From Thioclava sp. ES.031 (GTDB lineage Bacteria; Pseudomonadota; Alphaproteobacteria; Rhodobacterales; Rhodobacteraceae), in contig NZ_PDJO01000001.1 in assembly GCF_002563775.1 (NCBI RefSeq), positions 3,226,501-3,290,500 on the forward strand: a DNA stretch of 64,000 nt, written 5' to 3'. Below the pieces are notes generated by a model. It was not told where the DNA came from. It did no database searches and worked only from the letters and a program-made list of their open reading frames with translations. Both the position numbers and the translations under genes were made by a program. Positions 36,853-46,127 of this stretch are shown one piece after another (position 1 is the first letter of the stretch; every line of letters begins with the position of its first letter).

Positions 36853-37847
36853 CTGCGTCCTTTCGGCTTGCGGATCGTCGGCGTCACCTCGACCCGGTCG
36901 GCAACCGCGTTCTTCGCGATCCGCTCGGGCGTCGCCGCCTTTGACAGCGAGGCGAGCGCCATGAACCACGCTTTGGGCATATCGGTCGGAAGCCCCACCG
37001 GGATGCCCGCGATCTTCGGCGTCTCGGTGAAGGAATGGCGCGGCTCCTCGAATTCGGGCGCGGTGCAGTTGATGCAGGGGTATCCGCCCGAGGTACACGA
37101 CCCGTCGCCGTTCCACGGCCGGATATTGCAATCGCCCACGGCCTGCGTGCCGATGCAGCCCAAATTCTCCATCATGCAGCCGATATCGGACAGCTCGACC
37201 GCCGAGGCCTTGTATTCGTAGAACTCGTTTTTCGAGCAGCCGTGATGGACGAGGTGCTTCGCATAGAACAAAGGCCGCCCGAAGGCGTCGAGATCTTCCG
37301 CCCCGAGCGCGCCTTCATTCAGCAGCAAAAGCGTCTCGGTCACCCAGTCGGGATGGGTCGGGCAGCCCGCCACATTGATCACCGGCAGCCCCGAGCCGGA
37401 GCGGAACTCCACCGGCAGCGCGCCGCCCGGCAGCGCCCCGTCATATTGCACGCCGACCGCATCGGAGGGGTTGCCGCCCGCCGAGGTCACGCCGCCATAG
37501 GTCGCGCAGGTGCCCACCGCGACCACATGGCGGGCTTTTGGCGCGAGGCTCACCACCCAGTCGAGCATCGAGCGCCCGGTGCCGGACACCATCTGGAACT
37601 TGCCCGTCCCGCGCGGCCCGCGGGCGATGGAGCCCTCGACGGCCAGCACGTCCAGCGCGATCTCGCCGCTCTCGACCGCCTCGAAAATCGCGCGCACCTC
37701 CGCGCCGGTCTCGAGGCTGACGGTCGGGTGCCAGAGGAACTCGATCCCCGCGCCGCCCAGCGTATCGAAGACATTCGGGGATTCCGCGCAAAGGAGCGAC
37801 ATGGTGCAGCCGCCGCAGCCTGCCGCTTGCAGCCAGAGAACCTTCAT
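36849..37847 (-). CDS. hupU: Regulatory [NiFe]-hydrogenase small subunit HupU
   Basis: 332 residues, cytoplasmic because there is no Tat signal: it starts MKVLWLQAAGCGGCTMSLLC, directly at the proximal cluster cysteines. Further ligands: VGTCATYGGV, AGCPTHP, HHGCSKNEFY and PCINCTAP. Partner of HupV. The 23-residue in-frame extension before this Met overlaps hupT and lacks conservation. Its ATG overlaps the hupT stop (ATGA). Confidence 0.97.
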   Translation of the reverse strand: MKVLWLQAAGCGGCTMSLLCAESPNVFDTLGGAGIEFLWHPTVSLETGAEVRAIFEAVESGEIALDVLAVEGSIARGPRGTGKFQMVSGTGRSMLDWVVSLAPKARHVVAVGTCATYGGVTSAGGNPSDAVGVQYDGALPGGALPVEFRSGSGLPVINVAGCPTHPDWVTETLLLLNEGALGAEDLDAFGRPLFYAKHLVHHGCSKNEFYEYKASAVELSDIGCMMENLGCIGTQAVGDCNIRPWNGDGSCTSGGYPCINCTAPEFEEPRHSFTETPKIAGIPVGLPTDMPKAWFMALASLSKAATPERIAKNAVADRVEVTPTIRKPKGRR

Positions 37848-39235
37848 TCCGCCCCCTCGCCCAGTTCCAGATCGAAGGAGAAACAGGCCCCGCCCAGCGC
37901 CGACCCTTTCGGGCAAAGCCGCAGACGCCCGCCATGTTCCTCGATGATCTTATGGCTGATCGCGAGGCCCAGCCCCGTGCCCGCACCCACCGCCTTGGTG
38001 GTGAAGAACGGATCAAAGATCGCCTGCGCCAGCTCCTCGGTCACGCCAGGACCATTGTCGCCAACCGACAATGTCCCGCGCCCCTCCATCACCCGCGCGT
38101 CGACCTCGATCCGACCGGTGCCCTCTTCCAGCCCCGAGAGCGCGTCGATCGCATTTTGCACCAGGTTCATCACGACCTGCTGGATATGCCCCTGCCGACC
38201 GCGAACCTGCAGCGTCTCCGCGCCGGTGAAGGCGATCTCGACCCCGGCCTTGGAGCCGCGCTGCACCCAGTTCGCCGCCACCCGCGCGGTCTCGACCAGA
38301 TCGAAGACGACCATCTCGCCCGAGCCTTCGGCACTCAGCCGCCGCAGATCCTCGACGATGTCGCGCACCCGTTCGGCCCCGTCGCGCGCACCCTCGATGG
38401 CCGAACGCAGGTTGCGGATTTCACGGTCGAGCTTCAGCTCCTCGCGCAAGGCAATCAGCGCCTCGCGATCCGCTCCGGCCTGCACTTTCTCGAAATAGGC
38501 CTCGAACTTGCCCGCATAGCGCTCCAGCGCATGGGTATTCGCGTAGACGAAAGAAATCGGGTTGTTCAGCTCATGCGCGACGCCAGCAAGCAGACGGCCC
38601 AGCGAGGCCAGCTTCTCGTTGCGCACCAGCTGCGCCTGCGTCGATTTGAGTTCTTCGTGGCTGCGCTCCAGCTCGGAATAGGCCTGCCGCAGCTCGCCCA
38701 AGGGCCGCCCGGTCAGCACATAGCCCGCGATGCGGGAGCGTTCGTCCATGCGCGGGCTGATCGACAGTTCCAGCGGCGCGGGGCCTTCCGGCCCGCTCAG
38801 CGCCGCTTCGATCGTTACCGGCTTGCGGGTATTCGCAGCCTCCGCCAACCCGCGATCCAAGGCCTCGACCGAGCGCGCATCGAACATGCCTGCGAGCTTG
38901 CGACCGTGCCAAGCGCCGGGCGGCTCGCCCGTCAGGCTCGCGACCGAGGCCGAGGTTTCCAGCACCTCGCCCGAGCGCGAAATCACGATCAGCGCATCCG
39001 AGACCGAGGCGAGGATCGACCCGAGGAAAGACCGCAGATCCTCCAGCTCGTGGTTCTGCTGCTCCAGCCGCTCCTGATAGTCCACCAGATCGGCATAGGT
39101 CCGGTCGACCGCCGAGAGCACATCGAACCAGACGTCTTCGCCCTCTCCCTCATCCGCGCCCGGCGCGTGGCGCAGCAGCCCGGCCAAGGTCGGGTCCAAG
39201 GGGTGCTGGCTATCGGGTGCGGACTCGCGCGACAT
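37844..39235 (-). CDS. hupT: Hydrogenase sensor histidine kinase HupT
   Basis: 463 residues, soluble (no membrane helix). A coiled coil near 48-66 leads into a PAS domain (about 68-180). The HisKA domain has the phosphoacceptor H221 in LLAGVAHELNNPISFV, and the ATPase boxes are LVQNAIDAL, DNGPGV, FFTTK and GTGLGLAI. HupT phosphorylates HupR, and in R. capsulatus this represses hupSLC when H2 is absent, with HupUV as the sensor. First gene of hupTUV-hypF. ATG 39235 is preferred over an upstream in-frame ATG for family length (about 456). Confidence 0.95.
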   Translation of the reverse strand: MSRESAPDSQHPLDPTLAGLLRHAPGADEGEGEDVWFDVLSAVDRTYADLVDYQERLEQQNHELEDLRSFLGSILASVSDALIVISRSGEVLETSASVASLTGEPPGAWHGRKLAGMFDARSVEALDRGLAEAANTRKPVTIEAALSGPEGPAPLELSISPRMDERSRIAGYVLTGRPLGELRQAYSELERSHEELKSTQAQLVRNEKLASLGRLLAGVAHELNNPISFVYANTHALERYAGKFEAYFEKVQAGADREALIALREELKLDREIRNLRSAIEGARDGAERVRDIVEDLRRLSAEGSGEMVVFDLVETARVAANWVQRGSKAGVEIAFTGAETLQVRGRQGHIQQVVMNLVQNAIDALSGLEEGTGRIEVDARVMEGRGTLSVGDNGPGVTEELAQAIFDPFFTTKAVGAGTGLGLAISHKIIEEHGGRLRLCPKGSALGGACFSFDLELGEGAE

Positions 39236-39492
39236 GACACTCTCAAAGCCGGGCGCAAAGGGCGCCCATCCCTTATCGCTAGCCCATTCGCGGCGCTCAG
39301 TCCATGATCTCGGCTCCCGCATCGAGGGGCGCATTTCGTGTCAAAAGACGCACCATACCCCAAGATGACCTTCCGTCAGTCCGCGCCTCGCCCTCTTGGC
39401 AAGGCCGCGCGCTTTGCCAAAACTACAGCACGAGCGCAAACAGGCGGGTGACTTGGCGCGTCCGGCGCGGCGGGAACCCGAGGGAGGACGAG

Positions 39493-40911
39493 ATGCGGGG
39501 ATGGAAAGCGGTGCTTGCCGGGATCGGCGGGCTTGTCGTGGTGGCGGTGCTCTACGCGGTGATCGTGCCGCCGGAACTGCTGCGCGTGGGCGCTGGCTAT
39601 AGCGCGAAGATCACCTGCTCGGCGCAGGTGCTGCAGGGCCGCGACCCCGACGAGGTTCTCGAAACCGATGTGCAGGCGCCGGGCAATCCGTTGCTGCGCG
39701 CCTTCTGGGTCAGCGCCGACCGCCAGGCAGGCCGGGTCCGGTCCGCCTTCGCCGGGATCATCGCACCCACGACCGCCGAAGAGCGCGTGGGCCTCGGCTG
39801 TGCAACCTTCCCCGATGGCAATCTGGCCGCCGCCCGCGATCAAAGCGCCCCGTCGGCGCCGGGACCCAGCACGAGCGCCGCTCTCTGGCCCACCGGTGCG
39901 CAGACCGACCTGACCGGGCAAGGCCGCTTCGAAGCCGTCTTGCGCGACGATGCGCTGACCGGGCCGGGGATGCGCGCGGTGGTGGTGATCAGGGATGGCA
40001 AGCTGGTCGCCGAACGCTACGGCGATGGCTTCGATGCGACGACGCCGCTTCTGGGCTGGTCGATGACGAAGACCGTCACCGCGGCCCTTGTCGGCACCGC
40101 GATCGAGGCGGGCAAGCTGCGGATGGACCAAAGCGACCTGCTGCCCGAATGGCGTGGCGACGACCGCGCGAAGATCACCGTTGCGCAGCTGATGTCGATG
40201 TCGAGCGGGCTGCACTTCAACGAGGATTACGGCGACGTCTCGGACGTGACGCGGATGCTCTATCTCCAGCCGGACATGGCGAAATTCGCAGCCTCGCAGC
40301 CGCTCGATCATCCGCCCGGCACGCATTTCAGCTATTCCAGCGGCACCGCCGTGCTGCTGTCGCGCATCTGGCAAAATGCGGTGGGCGACACCTCCACCGC
40401 GCTCGCCTGGCCGCGCCGCAAGCTGTTCGACCCGCTCGGGATGAGCTCCGCCACGCTCGAGACCGATGCCTCCGGGACCTTTGTGGGCAGTTCCTACCTC
40501 TACGCCACCGCGCGGGACTGGGCGCGCTTCGGCCAGTTCCTGCTACAGGATGGCAAATGGGACGGCCGGCAATTGCTGCCCGCCGAATTCGTGCAGCGGA
40601 TGCATACGCCCGCACCGACCGACAGGGTCTATGGGCAGGGCATGACCTGGCTCGCGGGGCCGAGCAATCAGCAGAAAGCGGGCGATGATGCGCGGTTCGG
40701 GCTGCCTGCCGACACCTATTGGCTCGAGGGGCATGACGGGCAGACCGTCACGGTGATCCCCTCGGCCGATATGGTCGTGGTGCGGATGGGGCTGACGCCG
40801 TCGGACCTGAACTACCGCCCGCAGAAACTGGTGGCGGCATTGCTGGACGCGGCGAAGGCCACGGCTCACGCCTCGTCGAACATCCCTTCGAACAGCGCCG
40901 AAGACAGGTAA
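39493..40911 (+). CDS. Serine hydrolase of the beta-lactamase/penicillin-binding class C family
   Basis: 472 residues. An N-terminal membrane anchor (about 5-25) precedes a periplasmic region and a serine-hydrolase domain with the S-x-x-K motif S190-M-T-K193 and the Y-S-S motif in [10 protein letters not shown]. The substrate is unknown; relatives include esterases, D-amino-acid peptidases and lactamases. The start at 39493 is preceded by GAGGGAGGACGAG. Its last 46 bases overlap the end of cysK on the other strand. Confidence 0.88.
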   Translation: MRGWKAVLAGIGGLVVVAVLYAVIVPPELLRVGAGYSAKITCSAQVLQGRDPDEVLETDVQAPGNPLLRAFWVSADRQAGRVRSAFAGIIAPTTAEERVGLGCATFPDGNLAAARDQSAPSAPGPSTSAALWPTGAQTDLTGQGRFEAVLRDDALTGPGMRAVVVIRDGKLVAERYGDGFDATTPLLGWSMTKTVTAALVGTAIEAGKLRMDQSDLLPEWRGDDRAKITVAQLMSMSSGLHFNEDYGDVSDVTRMLYLQPDMAKFAASQPLDHPPGTHFSYSSGTAVLLSRIWQNAVGDTSTALAWPRRKLFDPLGMSSATLETDASGTFVGSSYLYATARDWARFGQFLLQDGKWDGRQLLPAEFVQRMHTPAPTDRVYGQGMTWLAGPSNQQKAGDDARFGLPADTYWLEGHDGQTVTVIPSADMVVVRMGLTPSDLNYRPQKLVAALLDAAKATAHASSNIPSNSAEDR

Positions 40912-41831
40912 CGCTCGCCCGAATCCGGCAGCACGACGACGATGGTCTTGCCCGCGTTCTCCGGTTCACGCGCGAGGCGCAGGGCCGCAGCAGCAGCCGC
41001 GCCGCAGGAGATCCCGGCCAAGATGCCCTCTTCGCGCGCCAGCCGCCGGGCGGTCTCGATCGCCTCGTCATTGCTGACCTGCTCGATCCGGTCCACGAGA
41101 TCCATGTCGAGCACCTGCGGCACGAAGCCCGCCCCGATGCCTTGGATTTTGTGCGGACCGGGCTGCAGCGCCTCGCCTGCGCGGGCCTGCGACAGAACCG
41201 CGCTGGCCTCGGGCTCGACCGCGACCGAGATCACCGACAGGCCCTTTTCCTTTTTCAGATAGCGCGAAACGCCGGTGATCGTGCCGCCCGTGCCGACGCC
41301 CGCGACGAAGATATCGACCACGCCATCGGTATCCTCAAAAATCTCCGGACCGGTGGTCTTCGCGTGAATCTCGGGGTTCGCGGGGTTGTTGAACTGCTGC
41401 AGCAACACGTAGCGGTCGGGATCGGAGGCCGCGATCTCCTCAGCCTTGGCAATCGCGCCCTTCATGCCCTGCGCGCCTTCGGTCAGCACGAGCTTCGCGC
41501 CATAGGCCAGAAGCAGCTTGCGCCGTTCGATGCTCATCGTGTCGGGCATGGTCAGCGTGATCGGGATGCCGCGCGAGGCGGCGACGAAGGCCAGCGCGAT
41601 CCCGGTATTGCCCGAGGTCGGCTCGACGATCTCCTTGCCGGGGCCGAGCACACCGCGCTCCTCCGCGTCCCAGATCATGTTCGCACCGACGCGGCACTTC
41701 ACCGACCACGCCGGGTTGCGCCCCTCGATCTTGGCCAGAACGGTCGCGCCCGCGCCCTCGGTCATGCGGTTGAGCCGCACCAGCGGCGTGTTTCCGATGC
41801 TGAGCGAATTGTCTTCGTAAATATGTGCCAT
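40866..41831 (-). CDS. cysK: Cysteine synthase A (O-acetylserine sulfhydrylase)
   Basis: 321-residue PLP enzyme making cysteine from O-acetylserine and sulfide. The PLP lysine is in [20 protein letters not shown]; substrate loop TSGNTG; GTGGT phosphate-binding loop. It completes the sulfur route begun by cysD-cysNC about 40 kb away. Start [20 protein letters not shown]. Convergent overlap of 46 bases with the serine hydrolase gene. Confidence 0.96.
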   Translation of the reverse strand: MAHIYEDNSLSIGNTPLVRLNRMTEGAGATVLAKIEGRNPAWSVKCRVGANMIWDAEERGVLGPGKEIVEPTSGNTGIALAFVAASRGIPITLTMPDTMSIERRKLLLAYGAKLVLTEGAQGMKGAIAKAEEIAASDPDRYVLLQQFNNPANPEIHAKTTGPEIFEDTDGVVDIFVAGVGTGGTITGVSRYLKKEKGLSVISVAVEPEASAVLSQARAGEALQPGPHKIQGIGAGFVPQVLDMDLVDRIEQVSNDEAIETARRLAREEGILAGISCGAAAAAALRLAREPENAGKTIVVVLPDSGERYLSSALFEGMFDEA

Positions 41832-41925
41832 GCGCGCGCTCCCTTTCAGTCTGCTGCAGCCCATCAGATAGCCATAGGCGGAGCGAGGGAAAGGCAAAAG
41901 CGACGCGCGACGGCGACGCGCCCTG

Positions 41926-42189
41926 TTACTGCAGGGCGCGCAGGGAGGTCAGAACTTCGTAATTCGGGCAATCCGTGGGGATGGCCTGCGGGCCTTCGCC
42001 CTTCTCCGCCAGAACGGCGAGGCAGAATTCGGTGCGCCCGCAGGTGCGGCAGGTGGTGATCATCTCGGCGAAGTCGGCTTGCGTGAGAAAGCCGTCATGC
42101 ATCGCTTCGGTAATATTCACTCCAAGACGCCGCGCCATGCCGCGCGTCACCCAGAAGTTCAGATCGATTTCGCTTTGCATTCCCATCAT
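41926..42189 (-). CDS. DUF6455 family protein (first of a tandem pair)
   Basis: 87 residues: [20 protein letters not shown], then a cysteine pattern [16 protein letters not shown] with a further C in TDCPNYE. Four conserved cysteines suggest a metal or Fe-S site; no function is established. AAGGAG precedes the start. It overlaps its paralogue at 42186 by 4 bases, so they form a two-gene unit behind an Fnr-like box. Confidence 0.85.
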   Translation of the reverse strand: MMGMQSEIDLNFWVTRGMARRLGVNITEAMHDGFLTQADFAEMITTCRTCGRTEFCLAVLAEKGEGPQAIPTDCPNYEVLTSLRALQ

Positions 42190-42479
42190 TCCACTCCTTG
42201 GGGTTCGGCGCCGATGGTGGCGCGCAGCCGCGACATCATCAGGCGGTTTTCGCAATAGGCGGGAGGGGCCTTCGCGGGGTTGCTTTGAGGGTCATGCTCG
42301 GCCAGCCAGAGCAGGCAGGCCCCGGCCTCGCGGCACTTGGTGCAGCGGATCAGCGCGTCTCTCCAGCCTTCGGCACTGAGCCGACCGGCAGCCATTTCCG
42401 TGCTGAGGTCGCCCCCCATCTGCTGGGCCATCCGATTCATCATCGCCGCGTGGCGATTGAGATGTTTGGCAGCAGTCAT
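42186..42479 (-). CDS. DUF6455 family protein (second of a tandem pair)
   Basis: 97 residues starting MTAAKHLNRHAAMMNRMAQQ, with CTKCREAGACLLWLAE and YCENRLMMSRL, the same C-x2-C-xn-C...C pattern as the neighbour at 41926. GAGGGAGG lies just before the ATG. An Fnr-like box is 68 bases upstream of the start. Function unknown. Confidence 0.85.
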   Translation of the reverse strand: MTAAKHLNRHAAMMNRMAQQMGGDLSTEMAAGRLSAEGWRDALIRCTKCREAGACLLWLAEHDPQSNPAKAPPAYCENRLMMSRLRATIGAEPQGVE

Positions 42480-42546
42480 GGCAGCCTCCCTCGAAACAGT
42501 CATCCCGGTGATGGGGTGACTCTGCCGCAGGGGCCGTTGGTTCGAC

Positions 42547-42560
42547 ATGATTCAGATCAA
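42547..42560 (-). promoter_or_regulatory. Fnr/FnrL-like box upstream of the DUF6455 pair
   Basis: Minus strand TTGAT-CTGA-ATCAT matches the Fnr consensus TTGAT-N4-ATCAA at 9 of 10 positions. Its distance to the gene start fits an activator site around -40. It slightly overlaps the end of the DUF2254 gene. Confidence 0.55.
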
Positions 42561-43885
42561 GCGTTGCGATCCGAACTGTCGCCGTCGATTTCATGCCCGA
42601 CATTGCAGTCGATTTCGGGGGCGAAACGCGCCGCCAGCGCCTGCGCTTCCTGCGCAATCGCGGCGCGGTCGGATTTCAGCGTCATCGCGGATTGCGAATG
42701 GGCGGCGGCGCGCAGAGCCTGATGCGCAGCGGAACGACCGAAATGAGCGGGATGCATCTCGGCCAGGGCTTCCAGCACTTCCTGCTGGCGCAGCGCGACC
42801 TCCAGATGCCCCGCACCGTCGCGTCCGATCGCAGCGAAAGCGTCCTCGGTATATTGCTCGGGCGTCACCGCGCGCACATAGACGCGGTCGAACACGCATT
42901 CGGGGCTGTTCGGCGGGTGCCATTCGGCCAGAACCCTCGCCAGTCGCCCGAGAATGTCGATACCAGTGCCGGGGTCGTTGATCGCAGGCGAAAGCGCACG
43001 AGAGGCGATTTCGGCCAGCGCGATCAACCCGAATTGCGGGTCCTGATCATAGTCGCGGGCATGGTCGATGGTGAAGGCGTCGCGCGCGGCCTCTTCGATC
43101 TCCTCGCGGGTCTCGGTATCGCCCGGCAGCGCATCGCATTGGACCAGATGAGACGCCCCATGGACGAATTCGCCGGGCCGCGCGCAAAGCCAGATCCGGC
43201 AGTCATGCGCCTCGGCGACCTTTTGCAGCGCGCCCATATCGACATGCTGCACATGGCCGGTCCGCGTCGAGGTGATCCCGAAGACACCCACGGGCGGGTC
43301 TTCCCATTCCTTGCCACCGATCCACGGCCGCGCGCAGCGTGCCTTCAGCGCCGTGCTCGCGGCACTCTCGACGCGGCTGATCACGTCGCCCAAGCGTCCG
43401 AATTCGCTCAGATGCTGCACCCAGCGCAACAGCGAGATCACCACCATCGCCACCACGCCAAGCGTCACCAGCAGCAGGATGAACCGCCCCGAGTCGTCAT
43501 AGACATCCGTCTCGAGCGCGATGATCCCGACCAGAGAGAAGACGAAAGAGCCGATGAAGCTCGCCAGCACGTTCTGCGTGACGCGGTCAGTCTGCATCAG
43601 CTTGATCGCGCGCGGCGTCGCCCCCGTCTGAGCCGAACTGAACGCGGTGATCATGATCTGCAGCGAGAAGGTGGTGACCGTCAGCATCGCGGTCGCGATG
43701 ATCTTCAGGATCGGCTCCACCGAGCCCGCCCCCATCTTGTAGCCGAGATCCGCCGGCACGAGATAGCCGAAGCCCGCCGACCCCAGCGCGGTCAGGACCC
43801 CCAGCACACCGAAGGCCGTCACCCGCACCCATATCTCGCGCAGGATGACCTTCAGCCGCCAGCGCAGTCGCGAAAAGATTGCCAT
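42557..43885 (-). CDS. DUF2254 membrane protein
   Basis: 442 residues with four membrane helices in the first 150 (including VTAFGVLGVLTALGSAGFGY, ILKIIATAMLTVTTFSLQIM, FIGSFVFSLVGIIAL, FILLLVTLGVVAMVVISLL) and a cytoplasmic part with the family block FGLIALAEIASRALSPAIND. Predicted inner-membrane protein; function unknown. Confidence 0.9.
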   Translation of the reverse strand: MAIFSRLRWRLKVILREIWVRVTAFGVLGVLTALGSAGFGYLVPADLGYKMGAGSVEPILKIIATAMLTVTTFSLQIMITAFSSAQTGATPRAIKLMQTDRVTQNVLASFIGSFVFSLVGIIALETDVYDDSGRFILLLVTLGVVAMVVISLLRWVQHLSEFGRLGDVISRVESAASTALKARCARPWIGGKEWEDPPVGVFGITSTRTGHVQHVDMGALQKVAEAHDCRIWLCARPGEFVHGASHLVQCDALPGDTETREEIEEAARDAFTIDHARDYDQDPQFGLIALAEIASRALSPAINDPGTGIDILGRLARVLAEWHPPNSPECVFDRVYVRAVTPEQYTEDAFAAIGRDGAGHLEVALRQQEVLEALAEMHPAHFGRSAAHQALRAAAHSQSAMTLKSDRAAIAQEAQALAARFAPEIDCNVGHEIDGDSSDRNA

Positions 43886-43984
43886 TGGTTCTGTGTTCCC
43901 GTCCCCAGTTCCCGCGTCCCGGACCCGCCTTTGCCGGGGGCCTCTATGTCAAATCTCAAGTGCGCAGGCCCTGAACGGGTTCCC

Positions 43985-44731
43985 TCAGCTGCCCGCCGGG
44001 ATTTTGCCCGCACGCAACTGGGCGACGGTGTCGCGCACCACGTCGAAGCGCAGCTGATTGGGCGGATGGGTGCCCAGCATCTTGTCGCCCGGATCGGGCA
44101 GGCGCAGGAAGAACTGTGCGCCCTTGAGCGGATCGTAGCCCGCATCCCATGTGATGATCGTGCCGAGCCGGTCGGCCTCCAGCTCGTAATCCTTGGAATA
44201 GAGCCGCGAGCCGATCTCGGCCCCGATCCTGCGCGCGCGCTGCACGGTCAGGGGATCGGCCCCCTGCGCCTGCACCGCGCGGCCCATGTAGGCCGCCCCC
44301 ACCGCCGCATCGCGTTCGCGCTGAGCGATATGACCGGCGATGTGATGGGCGGCCTCGTGGCCGATCACGAAGGCCAGCTCGTCGGCATTGCGCACCTCGG
44401 CGATCATCGCGAGCGTCACCCCGATCACCGGGCGGCCCGAGCGATCGGTGGTCTGAAACGCGTTCGCATCCAGATCGAGCCGGTCATCGACCACGAAGAG
44501 GTAGTCGCAGTTGAGCTTGCGCGTGCGCTTTCGGCATTCCTGCTCGATCTGCGGCTCCATCCGCTCGCCCACATCGACCAGCCGCGCTACGGCCACTTCG
44601 GCGCGTTGCCTGTCTTCGGGCGAGATCTCGGTCTCCGGAACGCGCTGCATAGGCGTCATCGTCGGCACGCAGCCCGAAAGCAGCGTCACGGCGAGCGACA
44701 GGATCACGAGGAGAAAACGGAAGGAAGGCAT
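43985..44731 (-). CDS. M48 family metalloprotease lipoprotein
   Basis: 248 residues. A lipoprotein signal with lipobox LLSGC (C21) is followed by a Zn-protease domain with HExxH at 125-129 (IGHEAAHHIAG) and the third-ligand region YELEADRLGT. The THPP substrate-strand motif is near the C-terminus (LGTHPPNQLRFD). BepA/LoiP-like outer-membrane or periplasmic quality control is likely. The start at 44731 was chosen for the signal peptide. Confidence 0.9.
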   Translation of the reverse strand: MPSFRFLLVILSLAVTLLSGCVPTMTPMQRVPETEISPEDRQRAEVAVARLVDVGERMEPQIEQECRKRTRKLNCDYLFVVDDRLDLDANAFQTTDRSGRPVIGVTLAMIAEVRNADELAFVIGHEAAHHIAGHIAQRERDAAVGAAYMGRAVQAQGADPLTVQRARRIGAEIGSRLYSKDYELEADRLGTIITWDAGYDPLKGAQFFLRLPDPGDKMLGTHPPNQLRFDVVRDTVAQLRAGKIPAGS

Positions 44732-44873
44732 CGGCGGGAAAGCGCCCCTGAAAGAGGATTTCCCCCAGCTTAACGACTTGGCCCGCAGCAGCATAGCCTC
44801 CTGCACGTGATCGCCTGCAAGCGCCGGCGTGATTTCGCTTTTTCGGATCGAAAAGCCGCGCTAGCATGAGAGC

Positions 44874-45140
44874 ATGTTTACCATCGAACACGAATTCGAC
44901 GCGACCGTGATCACCCTTGTCGACGAGGGGGCGGATCCGCTTGATTATCTGCAGGAAGACATCACGATCAGTTCCTTCGAGGATTGCGTCGTGGTCGAAC
45001 AGCTCGACGAGCAGACCGAGCAGGTGCAGACGATCACCTTCAGCCATGCCCAGCTGCGCGAACTCGCGGCGGCGCTCAACCTGCCCGAAGGCGTCTATCG
45101 CCTGAAGCAGACCGGCAGCGCCTCCAGCGAGGATGGCTGA
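44874..45140 (+). CDS. Small acidic protein of unknown function
   Basis: 88 residues starting MFTIEHEFDATVITLVDEGA, acidic throughout, with a mid-section FEDCVVVEQLDEQTEQVQTI and a helical end HAQLRELAAALNLPEGVYRL. No recognised domain. GAGAG lies before the ATG. Codon use matches the neighbours, so it is probably real. Confidence 0.65.
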   Translation: MFTIEHEFDATVITLVDEGADPLDYLQEDITISSFEDCVVVEQLDEQTEQVQTITFSHAQLRELAAALNLPEGVYRLKQTGSASSEDG

Positions 45141-45167
45141 GGCCTCTGCCCGCGCCACAGCGCCCGC

Positions 45168-45416
45168 TCAATCGAGGCGGAACACCTTGTCGCGCGCGGT
45201 CTGGCCCCGGATCAGCGTCAGCCGCGATTTCGCGACGCCCAGCGCCTTCGCCAGCAATTTGACGACCGCCGCATTGGCCTTGCCGTTCTCCGGCACGACC
45301 GTGACATAGGCCCGAAGCCCCTCTTCGCTTTCCCGAATCTCATTACGCGACGCTTTCGGCGTCACGCGCAGCGCGATTTCGCTGCCCGGAATGGCAAGGT
45401 GGCTGAGATCCGTCAT
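45168..45416 (-). CDS. DUF167 (YggU/UPF0235) family protein
   Basis: 82 residues with the family pattern ALRVTPKASRNEI, YVTVVPENGKANAAVVKLLA, KSRLTLIRGQTARDKVF. Function unknown; the fold binds no known ligand. The longer frame upstream runs antisense to the nitroreductase and is not used. Confidence 0.92.
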   Translation of the reverse strand: MTDLSHLAIPGSEIALRVTPKASRNEIRESEEGLRAYVTVVPENGKANAAVVKLLAKALGVAKSRLTLIRGQTARDKVFRLD

Positions 45417-45524
45417 CGCCGCGCAGCATAGACCCTGCTCAATGGCGCACAAGCCAGTTGCCAATGCTGCGGTTGCAATCGCGCGCCGAGCGCCCGATAT
45501 CTGGCGCAACAGACGGAGATTTTC

Positions 45525-46127
45525 ATGACTGAACTGCCCGAAGTGAACCCGGCCGAGCGCAACGATGCGGCGATGGCTTTCCTTCTGACCCGCCGGTCGC
45601 GCCCGGCCAAGACCCTGAAGGCCCCTGCCCCCGACGCGGCCGCGCTGCGCGAGATCCTGACCGCCGCCGCGCGCACGCCCGATCACGGGAAGCTGGAGCC
45701 GTGGCGCTTCATCACCATCGCCCGCGAGGCCGCGCAGCGTCTGGGCGCCGAGGCCGAGAGCCGCGCGAAGGCGCAGGGCCTGACTGACGAGAAGATCGCC
45801 AAGGCGGGCAAGCAATTCCATGACAGCCAGCTTTGCGTGGCAGTGGTGTTCTCGCCCAAGGAAAGCGAGAAGGTGCCGCAGGTCGAGCAGGTCTATTCGG
45901 CGGGCGCGGTCTGCCTGTCGCTGCTGAATGCGGCTCTCGCCGCGGGCTGGGGCGCGAACTGGCTCACCGGCTGGGCCGCGCATGACGAAGCCTTCGGGCG
46001 CGAGATGCTGGGCCTCGAGGACGGCGAAAGCGTCGCGGGCTTCATCCATCTGGGCACCGAGGGCATCGCGCCTCCCGAACGCCCGCGCCCCGACCTCGAC
46101 GCGATCACCACGCGGATCTCGGAATGA
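45525..46127 (+). CDS. Nitroreductase family protein
   Basis: 200-residue FMN-dependent oxidoreductase, with LLTRRSRPAKTLKAPAPD at the N-terminus, AARTPDHGKLEPWRFI and NAALAAGWGANWLTG. Substrate unknown (YdjA-like subgroup by length). Its stop overlaps the start of the EI24 gene (ATGA), so the two are coupled. Confidence 0.92.
   Translation: MTELPEVNPAERNDAAMAFLLTRRSRPAKTLKAPAPDAAALREILTAAARTPDHGKLEPWRFITIAREAAQRLGAEAESRAKAQGLTDEKIAKAGKQFHDSQLCVAVVFSPKESEKVPQVEQVYSAGAVCLSLLNAALAAGWGANWLTGWAAHDEAFGREMLGLEDGESVAGFIHLGTEGIAPPERPRPDLDAITTRISE

Noticed and set aside
39304..39492. Longer serine hydrolase start
   Set aside because: The extra codons lack a membrane anchor or conservation, while the ATG at 39493 has a strong ribosome site and begins the anchor helix.
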